Assembly: GCA_036897485.1 (NCBI GenBank)
Contig: JAYMTF010000652.1
Location: forward strand, 1-32,168
DNA length: 32,168 bases
Reading direction: 5' to 3'
Source of the DNA: Pelargonium nanum
Lineage: Eukaryota > Streptophyta > Magnoliopsida > Geraniales > Geraniaceae
Positions 24,757 to 32,168 of the stretch are shown here, in pieces. How positions within the stretch are numbered: position 1 is the first letter of the stretch; the number at the start of each line of letters is the position of its first letter. The notes beneath the pieces are model-generated. The model made no database searches, had not been told where the DNA came from, and saw only the letters and a list, made by a program, of their open reading frames with translations. The position numbers and the translations under genes are program-made.

Positions 24757-25051
24757 GTTTAGTAATGTTTGCGCCTCAGTGTGTGTGTTGGCATGCATGC
24801 TGTGGAGTCCTTTTTGTGCATATATTAATGTGCTTTTGTATTTACCATTTTCTCTTCTTTTTGGTGCTTATGTTATTGATTGTTGTATTGTATTATAGCT
24901 TTTACATATTTTACCCCCAAAACAATAGTGTTTGCTTATGCGATTTCGAATGATTCTTTGGCGGAGTTTTTTCCAGCGATCTATCTTGTGATAAGAACAT
25001 ATAGATAGTAATAATTCCACATCTCGGATATTTTGCACGTAAATCTTGATA

Positions 25052-25264
25052 CATATTTATTTCCAAACATTTTCAACCCGAATTGCCACCGAGTATTGAA
25101 ACCAGTCGTTATTGATTTATAAAACTCGGTCATATTTTCAACCCGAATTGCCACGAGTGTTGTCATTGTTGTCTCTTTTTTCTTTTCTCATTTGAATATA
25201 TATTATAAAAAAGAGTGTAATTGCGTGAAATAAAGAGTAGTGACCATTTTGGACCTTATGATTT
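25052..25264 (+). repeat. Dispersed direct repeat, copy A (upstream of the protease gene)
   Basis: It shares in order CATATTTATTTC, CATTTTCAACCC-AATTGCCACC-AGTATT, TTGATTTATAAAAC, TTGTCATTGTTGTC and AGAGTAGTGACCATTTT-GACCTTATGATT with 31682-31946, in the same orientation and about 6.6 kb away. Inside copy A the TTTTCAACCCGAATTGCCAC segment occurs twice (near 25069 and 25133). There is no coding capacity, TIR or poly-A tail to class it. Confidence 0.75.
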
Positions 25265-26263
25265 TCCTTCTACACTCCGCAATCACCCTTTTAGGATCTG
25301 TTTGTTTCTCAAGAAATTTTTTGCTCCATTTAGCAATGGGCTTCACTGTCTGCGCATGCTGTTTTGTAGTGGGTGTGTACCACTCATTGCTGTGTCAATG
25401 CTATTCATTGATTTTGTGGTGATAAACACAGACAAAAAATGTGTATTTATTGATTCGTAAAGTGGAAGTCAATTCTGTCATTTTATTTTATTTCAAACCG
25501 TGAATTCAACTATGTATTCGGTTTTGTGCCAAACATGCATAAAAAGGTGGATAGATGAAATTGGGTTCAAAAGTGCAAGTTTAATATATGGTAACCCACC
25601 AAAAACTTCATGCCCTATTGCCCTAACATATTTTGTTTCGCTTTCGCAATTGAAATCTTATGTTCGAGTGGTCGTCTCAAGATTGGTAACCCGAGTCCAG
25701 ACCACACTCTCTTGTTCCATCTTGAGGCTCCAACTCAAGGACTCAATTGAACAAGTGACTCAGTGCCAACTTTGCACGATAACATCATCGTCACCTTATC
25801 AAAATATCTCACCGCCAATTCATCCTACCTCATACACAACATGAGAGTGGTAACGCTATGACCCACATGACATCACCTTCAATCAATCACACACAATGAC
25901 ACGTCCCTGTTTAATCTTTAGATTGTAAGTATAATTAATATTTCGATGTATGGACTTCTCAACTCATTATTTTCCACTTTGAAAAATCATTTGTCACATA
26001 TTTTATATTTCTATAATCGTTGTATTCTCTCAAACAAACATTGGTAGAGCCTTAATTTCCGAGTTTCACCTAACAGTGTGATTGTTTGTACCGTGTAGGT
26101 CATTTATCCAAATTAATTTTTTCGTGTTTTGTTGACTATAGATCAAGTAGTGATCATCAATCTCATGAAAACATAAATTAAAAATAAAAGTGAGATATTT
26201 GAATATAATGTGTACCAAAATCAACACCTTTCCAAAAGTAGAAAGCTCTATGACTTTAATGTT

Positions 26264-26271
26264 TATAAATA
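26264..26271 (+). promoter_or_regulatory. TATA box of the S28 protease gene
   Basis: TATAAATA lies 52 bases before the start codon. The CA-rich CCAACACAACTCTCTATTG some 10-30 bases downstream is a plausible initiation region, which would give a leader of only about 25-35 nt. A clear TATA box here, unlike in front of the two tethering-factor genes, suggests more regulated or tissue-specific expression. Confidence 0.65.
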
Positions 26272-26322
26272 TGTGCTTCCAACACAACTCTCTATTGTAC
26301 CAAAAACTACTATTCTCTTATC

Positions 26323-29300
26323 ATGAACTCTCTCACACTCCCATTTCCATGGCTTCCGTTAATTATCTTCTTCTCTTTAACAACTCTTTTAACAGGCGCC
26401 AAAACGACACCGTTCAGGATCCCCAGACTCGGTGTCCGCGAAGCCAGTACGGAGCAGAACCAGCCTATGTCGGCGGCATCAAACGACGTCGTCGACACGA
26501 GTGGCCGCAAAACTTTATATTTCAGACAAACTCTGGATCATTTCAACTACAGGCCAGAGAGCTACGTCACTTTCCGACAGCGTTACGTCATCAATTCCAA
26601 GTACTGGGGAGGTGGCAACGTTAGTGCTCCGATTTTAGCGTATTTAGGAGAAGAAGCTCCTATAGATTGGGACGTGACCGATATTGGTTTTCTCAATGAA
26701 AATGCACCTCGACTCAAGGCCCTTACTGTTTATATTGAGGTAATTAATTATATATTTAATTAAACTATAATTATACATATAAATGGAGTTCGGGTTGATG
26801 AGCTCTAACTCAAACCATATGAGATATGGGTTGGTCTCAAAGGGGCGACTAGGATCCCGGTTGAAAGGGTCAAACCCAAGCCCAACTTGAAAAGAAGTTC
26901 AGGTCACGAGACGGGTTTGCATGCAAAATATACGGTTGTTCCAACCGGAACTTGCCGGTTCATTTTATATGGAACTGAACCCGTGTAAATGCAGAGTGAA
27001 TTATAGGTTGTCAACTCGAGATGTTACCAAAAAATAATAATAAGTTAGTTAGTTCTCTTAAATTTATTGTAACATATATATGCTCACGAGTACACATGAG
27101 AAGTTCAGATTTTGACTACAGTAAAATGAATAAACTTGCTTTTTCCTTCGAGAGACGTTCAGAAAGGAACAACTTTTTAATTTCCCGTGTTTTTCGTCCT
27201 CTTGAACTAAATTAATTTTTCTTTTCTAAGAAAAAATAACACTCGTTTTAAGACAGATTGAATGACAAAATTCTTAATTAAAAGACTTATAATATTGTTT
27301 TTTATGGTTGACAAGTGAACCGACAATTTAATTTTGTGGACTATTCTTATTTGAATCAGCACCGGTACTATGGGAAATCAATTCCGTTCGGATCCAGAGA
27401 AGAGGCAATGAGCAATGCAAGCACTATTGGATATTTTAATTCCGCTCAAGCTCTTGCTGATTACGCCGCAATTCTCATTCACTTGAAGAACAAACTGCAG
27501 GCCCATAATTCTCCGGTGATCGTCATCGGAGGTTCCTACGGTGGAAGTAATTAAATCCTTAATTACTACTAATTTAGCTACTTAATTAATTACGATAGTT
27601 AGTTAGTATATTAAGTTTTTATTTGTTCTTAATTAATCAGTGCTTGCTTCTTGGTTTCGGCTTAAATATCCTCACGTTGCTCTTGGAGCTCTGGCTTCGT
27701 CTGCTCCGATCCTCTACTTTGACAATATTACCCCGATGAATGGATACTATTCCATTGTCACAAAGGATTTTAAGGTAATTTAACATAATGTAGTGTTATA
27801 TAATTATATTCAACTATTAATTTATTTTTTTATTTTTTTTCGTGAACTTTAATATATATATATATAAATGGCAGGAAGTGAGCAAAAGTTGTACAGAGAC
27901 AATACAGAAATCATGGTCTGAAATTGATAGAATTGCTGCCCAACCCAATGGCCTCTCATTTCTTAGCAAGAAATTCAATACCTGCAGGTAATTAATTTAA
28001 TTACCAGTAAATTAGCTACTTCATACATTTTAAAATAAAAAATGCTATTTGTTCCAAATTTTGTAAAAAATTTAGTTGATCTTTTAAAATATAAGATCAA
28101 CTACCGTTTTGGTTATTTATATTTTGAAACACAAAAAAATTAAGACAAGATTAACGGTGTTTAACAAACGTACTATTTTGATTGTTTTATTATGGTCTCT
28201 CAACTATCAATTTTGTTTTGAATCAGTATCTATTTACATTTTATACCAATTTATAATTTATTCGATTTCAAAAAAGAAATAAAAACTATAATTTATTCAA
28301 ATTAGTCCAATCTAACTCCAATGAATTTTAAATATAAATATTCTAATTTCAGTCCATTGAAGAAACCAAGTGAACTGAAGGATTATTTGGAGACAATGTA
28401 CTGTACAGCAGCTCAATACAACACGCCGCCAAAATATCCGGTAACTATGGTTTGCGGTGGCATAGACGGAGCTCCGGCAGGATCCGACATTCTGACCCGG
28501 ATTTTTGCCGGTATTGTTTCCTTTAGAGGAAATAGGACCTGCTACAACACAACCAACTCTCCATCGGAAACCTCCGTCGGTTGGAGTTGGCAGGTAATTA
28601 TGTAATTAAACTACACAATTATTAATTACTACCAAAAAACAGTGATCTTCCGTAGCTGATTGACAAAATCTATAGCTGATTCAATTAGCTACGGAACAAC
28701 TACGAGTATCAGTCCGTATATGTTAGGCTCGTAGCTAATGAACGTAGCTGGTCAGTTACGGATCAGTCCTAGTAGCTGATCAGCTACAGAATTTAGCTAC
28801 GGCCGGTTCGTAGTTGATCAGCTACGGACCACGTGATGATCAGTTGGTTGGCACCAAGTTGGTCCGTAGAGCTCTAGTATTTTTTTTTTTTTTTAACATA
28901 GGAAAGTGGTGCACAAAAAGACTCATTTAATTGGGTTTCGAGTAGGGTTTGTTTGAGTTTAATTATATTTAAAGATAACTATTTGGTACGTAACCAAGTC
29001 ATGATCGAGTCTACATGTCCTTTTCAGTGCATAAATGAATTTGTTATATTAGTACAAATAGACAGATTGAGTCTACAACGTTACTAATATGTCCACTTAT
29101 TTTGATGAATTGGTCCAATTTCTCCACTTAATTAACATGTATTTTTGTTTTATGTCATTTTGAGATTATCATTGTTAGCGAATAACATGTCGCTAATAAT
29201 TAACGTTGTTGACTCACTTTACCTAATAGTTACTTAACATAACATCTTCTTAAATTCATTTTCTGAAATACATATGATCTGAATTATAAATTTGCAATCT

Positions 29301-30606
29301 AATCCAAACTTAGTCGGTCCTACTAAATCATATTTTTTTAGATCTACATAAAATTTACAAATTTTAGTGTAGATTGAGCAATTTATTTAAATATTATTTT
29401 TAAAGTTTATTCGATTCAATCCAATTTGAATATTAATTTAATCGGATCTATTGTAAGTCGAATCAAATTTTTGATGTCCCTAAATACGAATCCAAAATAT
29501 CAGTTTTATATGTATATATTTACAAATAAATAAGTCAATTTGATGTATAGGTTTGGTCTATTTGATATTAATTGTTTGATTTGTACAGACGTGCAGTGAG
29601 ATGGTGATGCCTATTGGACGCAAAAATGACACAATGTTTCCATCTGCACCGTTTGATCTGAAGACTTTTATAAAAGATTGCACCGCCATCTATGGTGTCC
29701 CACCAAGGCCGCATTGGGTCACTTCTTATTATGGAGTCCATGTAATGTAACAATTTTATTGATTTTTTTTCGAAAACAAAACATTACACGTAAACAGCTG
29801 ACAATTCAGATTCCGGTTCAAGTTCTTCAAATTCATGTTTTTTTATAAGCATTTTTGAATTCATGTTAAAAAACTTAACATGAATCTAGCTCGAAGGATT
29901 TGTAGTTTGAGGCCGCGAATCGGGTTAGTTTGAGGGTTTTCGCAAAAGAAAAAAAATGTGAACTATCTAATCTAATTTGCACATCTTCTGTCGTAAATTC
30001 AATTCAATCTGAAACTTAATTGAGTCTATTTAACTCGATCTAAATTCGCGAATGTGTATGCGAAGTTTTGTTTAAATTGTCAACTTTGTTGTATTGTTTA
30101 TGTTTGATGATATTTGACTAATTAATTTTGTGGTTAATAAATAATTGCAGGATATAAAGTTGGTGCTAAGCAAATTCGGAAGCAACATTATTTTCTCAAA
30201 TGGCCTGAGAGATCCTTACAGCAGCGGAGGGTAATTAAAAATAAAATCACAAAATTAGTTTTCTTTTATAAAAAAAATGATAATAATTTTTCCGTTTTTA
30301 TGTGTAGGGTTTTGGAAAATATCTCAGACAACATTGTCGCCATCCATACCAAAAATGGTAAATGTGTTTTCTCTTAATAATTAACTATCACGATAAACCA
30401 TACCAAAATAATTTATTTCATCGATAATCCTCTACGAGTAATGTTTTTATTAATGCAAATATTTTACAGGATCTCATTGTCTAGATATACTTGTCGCAAA
30501 CACATCATCCGATCCTCAGTGGTTGGTGGATCAACGACGGACTGAAGTGGCAATAATCGAAGGATGGTTCGCCAAGTACTACAACGAACTTCATGCATTG
30601 AAATGA
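26323..30606 (+). CDS. Lysosomal Pro-X carboxypeptidase-like serine protease (peptidase family S28), complete, 9 exons
   Basis: S28 enzymes cleave after proline near a peptide end: carboxypeptidase (PRCP) or dipeptidyl-peptidase II activity, in lysosome/vacuole or secreted. Exons: 26323-26739, 27360-27546, 27641-27774, 27875-27987, 28353-28593, 29589-29741, 30151-30230, 30308-30357, 30470-30606. They join in frame to 503 aa, the usual size. Residues 1-25 form a signal peptide (hydrophobic [14 protein letters not shown]). [26 protein letters not shown] and [11 protein letters not shown] are family hallmarks. The nucleophile is Ser198 in GGSYGG, followed by [12 protein letters not shown] and ALASSAPI; Asp436 in [13 protein letters not shown] and His461 in GSHCLD complete the triad. 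Several N-glycosylation sequons (NVS, NAST, NRT, NIS, NGS) fit the secretory route. Plant annotation usually calls this PRCP-like; the exact substrate cannot be told from sequence. A short 5' leader follows a TATA box. Intron 1 (26740-27359) holds a decayed CGGGTT-rich repeat near 26780-26990, and intron 5 a CACTA-like remnant. Confidence 0.95.
28627..28890. mobile_element. CACTA-like transposon remnant with TAGCTACGGA subterminal repeats
   Basis: The left edge reads ACTACCAAAAAACAGTG, one base short of the CACTACMAAAAA terminus of CACTA (En/Spm) elements. It is followed by about eight direct and inverted copies of a GTAGCTGAT/TAGCTACGG motif between 28651 and 28868, including a perfect 16-bp palindrome at 28772-28787 and a near-palindrome at 28809-28827. 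Arrays of short subterminal repeats are the transposase-binding regions of CACTA elements. A long T run (about 28880-28894) closes the block; no clean second terminus or 3-bp duplication is visible. It lies in intron 5 of the protease gene (28594-29588); the rest of that intron is AT-rich and featureless. Confidence 0.55.
29859..29885. repeat. Perfect 11-bp inverted repeat with 5-nt spacer
   Basis: The arms ATTCATGTTAA and TTAACATGAAT flank AAAAC inside intron 6 of the protease gene (29742-30150). A nearby AATTCATGTTTTT at 29830 resembles one arm. It is small and AT-rich, so chance is possible. Confidence 0.6.
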
Positions 30607-31380
30607 CTAATTAACATAAGAAAAAACAACATATTAGCTTAATAAAATAACAACAATATTGTGAAAAAATGGCTTGGCCACTAGTGGTGATGTTGAGAGC
30701 ATCATATGATTTTGCTAGTGGTGGCTATGGGAGAGTATGGCCTTGGTTTCTATCACTATAAGCTTTTCATTACCTCCACAAAAGCAAAATAATGGGTCCA
30801 ATAATGTATTTGTTCAACTATCATTTCATATTATCAAAAAAAAAAACTTTCATTTCATTAATTTCATGGGGTCTCCTCCATTCTTAGTGTCACCTAACTA
30901 TAAAGTTGACAAGTGAGAGGACAAAAAATGTGTTCCACAAATTATAGTATCTATCTTCAAATATTAAAAAAATAAAATATTTTTGAGGTATTTAAAATAA
31001 CAAGATAAAAAAAAAATTTGAGTGATTTTTGAGCTATCATTTCTAATGATTTTGATGAACTATTGACAACAATTCTTCAAAATTTGTTGCCTTTTTCTTC
31101 CACAATTGGGGCTTACCAAACCAACCTAATGGTGCATTTTGCTATAGTGGCCATTGCAATGAATGTGCTCCATGTTTTATACTCTTATGGCTGTTTTGAA
31201 TTTTAGCCATTGATGGGTCCATCACACATGATTTGTTTTTGGAATGTCATTTTACAAATATTTTTAAAATTAATTAGGTTTATATCATATTAGTGATAGG
31301 ATTGTACTTCTGATCATATCATTGTTGTTTGAATTAATACATATGTATAATTTATGTCACTTTTTTGGCATTTTTTTCCT
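30607..31380. other. Downstream flank of the S28 protease gene
   Basis: AT-rich DNA with the probable 3' UTR at its start. I see no coding frame, transposon end or inverted repeat of note in this stretch; only short A and T runs stand out. Confidence 0.6.
30641..30646 (+). terminator. Possible poly(A) signal of the S28 protease gene
   Basis: A canonical AATAAA lies 35 bases after the stop codon, inside AT-rich DNA with TTGTG and T-rich words downstream. Plant poly(A) signals are loose, so the actual cleavage site may lie further on; a 3' UTR as short as 60-200 nt is plausible. Confidence 0.45.
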
Positions 31381-31391
31381 TGAGAAATGAA

Positions 31392-31705
31392 TTGGGCCCA
31401 AAAGATGAGAATTTGGGCTCTTGGGCCTAAATCAAAGAGCTGGCTCTATTAGGGCCCATTATTTACTGTTGATTAGTTATGCTATACTTATTTACTTTTA
31501 AATAAGAAAATGGGCTCACTAGGCCCACACATAAAAAATTGATCTGCATAAGCCCATGATTATTTGTTGATGACGGTATATACATATATATAAATTGTCG
31601 ATAGAAAAATAGACCCAACATCAAGTCAGATTTATATCGATTATTTGTTGGGCAATCGAGGGTTGTCGATAAAACTTTACCCATATTTATTTCTGATTGG
31701 GCTTG
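31392..31705. promoter_or_regulatory. Cluster of TGGGCY (site II) elements
   Basis: TGGGCC/TGGGCT or its complement occurs at about 31393, 31414, 31422, 31453, 31511, 31522, 31551 and 31698: eight hits in some 310 bases of otherwise AT-rich DNA. Two sit in the palindromic GGGCCC. Site II motifs bind class I TCP factors and mark proximal promoters of plant housekeeping genes (ribosomal, mitochondrial, cell-cycle). No gene start is visible within the window on either strand, so it would serve a gene right of position 32168, or an unannotated transcript, if it is functional. Confidence 0.5.
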
Positions 31706-31975
31706 AATTGAACATTTTCAACCCAATTGCCACCAAGTATTAAAACCAATCATTATTTTATTGATTTATAAAACGCAGCCATTATTTTAACGGACTAAAT
31801 TAAACATGTATATTTCAATTTCAATTATCAATTCGTTTTTGTCATTGTTGTCATTTTCTCCTTTTCCCATTTCAATGTATATTTAAAAAAAAAGTATAAA
31901 CGTGAAAAAGATAAAAGAGTAGTGACCATTTTAGACCTTATGATTCTTATAAGTTTTATCAATGAAACTCCCGTT
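31682..31975 (+). repeat. Dispersed direct repeat, copy B (downstream of the protease gene)
   Basis: It matches copy A (25052-25264) in the same order and orientation over most of its length, with a short extra segment around 31790-31827 and small indels. Its 3' half (31828-31975, starting TCAATTCGTT) is repeated again as copy C. The two outer copies bracket the whole protease gene. Confidence 0.75.
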
Positions 31976-31997
31976 TTTACAAAAAAAAAAAAAATAA

Positions 31998-32152
31998 TCA
32001 ATTCGTTGTTGTTATTGTTGTCACTTTTTTTTTTTTTTCTATTTGAATGTATATTTAGAAAAAAGTATAAACGTGTAAAAAAATAAAAGAGCAGTGACCA
32101 TTTTCGATCTTATGACTCTTATATGTTTTATCAATAAAGCTCCCATTCTTAT
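31998..32152 (+). repeat. Copy C: tandem partial copy of the dispersed repeat
   Basis: It repeats the 3' half of copy B: TCAATTCGTT, ATTGTTGTCA, TTTGAATGTATATTTA, AAGTATAAACGTG, AGAGCAGTGACCATTTT and TTTTATCAATAAAGCTCCC, about 170 bp after the same words in copy B. An A-rich run (31980-31994) joins the two copies. Just after it the window ends in an (AT)n microsatellite (from about 32154). Confidence 0.8.
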
Positions 32153-32168
32153 TAATATATATATATAT

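Larger units (their letters stand above)
24757..26322. other. Intergenic region between VPS41 and the S28 protease gene
   Basis: The first 200-250 bases after the VPS41 stop are T-rich and probably its 3' UTR. Positions 25052-25264 are a copy of a dispersed repeat, described separately. From 25270 to 26250 I see no convincing gene: the 114-codon open frame at 25500-25844 has no recognisable protein character and no plausible homologue I know. The final 60 bases hold a TATA box and the protease leader. Confidence 0.6.

Noticed and set aside
25500-25844. 114-codon open frame in the VPS41-protease intergenic region
   Set aside because: No known family, no promoter context, composition like the surrounding non-coding DNA; probably chance.
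26190-26624. 144-codon plus-strand frame overlapping the protease start in another frame
   Set aside because: Frame-shifted shadow of exon 1 of the protease; the true frame has a signal peptide and S28 motifs.
27021-27215. 64-codon frame in protease intron 1 as an extra exon
   Set aside because: The exons on both sides join in frame at VYIE/HRYYG, matching the S28 family without any insert.
31463-31684. 73-codon minus-strand frame within the site II cluster
   Set aside because: No recognisable protein features; AT-rich chance frame over regulatory-looking and repeat DNA.
1-32168. Bacterial-type systems, CRISPR arrays, viral or toxin genes
   Set aside because: All coding evidence is spliced plant nuclear genes; no spaced direct-repeat array, viral polymerase or capsid frame, or toxin gene was seen.

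Overview
The window is nuclear DNA of a flowering plant, most likely a eudicot. It is AT-rich and holds three intron-rich protein-coding genes whose proteins read like plant orthologues. All splice junctions I placed are GT/AG, the introns are short to medium (about 75 bp to 1.5 kb), and plant-type transposon debris (Stowaway, Tourist, hAT, CACTA-like, SINE) sits only in introns and intergenic DNA. I see no prokaryotic operon, CRISPR array, rRNA or functional tRNA gene.

Layout, left to right. (1) 561-13190, minus strand: a complete 25-exon gene for syndetin/VPS50 (1140 aa), the specific subunit of the EARP endosomal-recycling tether. Its introns carry a 497-bp hAT-type MITE with a near-perfect 8-bp target duplication, a tRNA-derived SINE with target duplication, a short perfect hairpin and a decayed tandem repeat. 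(2) 13191-15482: a 2.3-kb divergent intergenic region serving as the 5' side of both flanking genes. (3) 15483-24756, plus strand: a complete 19-exon gene for VPS41 (949 aa), a HOPS subunit, with an acidic N-terminus, a beta-propeller, a clathrin-heavy-chain-like helical region and a C-terminal RING-H2. Its introns hold several Tourist-like MITEs, a foldback of 28-bp arms and a cluster of three TE remnants. (4) 24757-26322: an intergenic region with a dispersed repeat and, near its end, a TATA box. (5) 26323-30606, plus strand: a complete 9-exon gene for a secreted or vacuolar lysosomal Pro-X carboxypeptidase-like serine protease of family S28 (503 aa), with its catalytic triad intact. (6) 30607-32168: downstream DNA with a dense cluster of TGGGCY (site II) motifs and a second and third copy of the repeat seen before the protease gene.

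The first two genes both encode subunits of membrane-tethering complexes of the endolysosomal system: EARP (endosome recycling) and HOPS (fusion with vacuole or late endosome). They sit head to head. The third product is a hydrolase of the compartment that HOPS delivers to. A functional link by position is only an inference; plant genomes do not usually group such genes.

I did not find an undescribed molecular system. The items most worth a second look are the direct repeats bracketing the protease gene, the site-II promoter-like cluster at the right edge, the intronic hairpin in VPS41, and the well-preserved SINE and hAT insertions in the syndetin gene.
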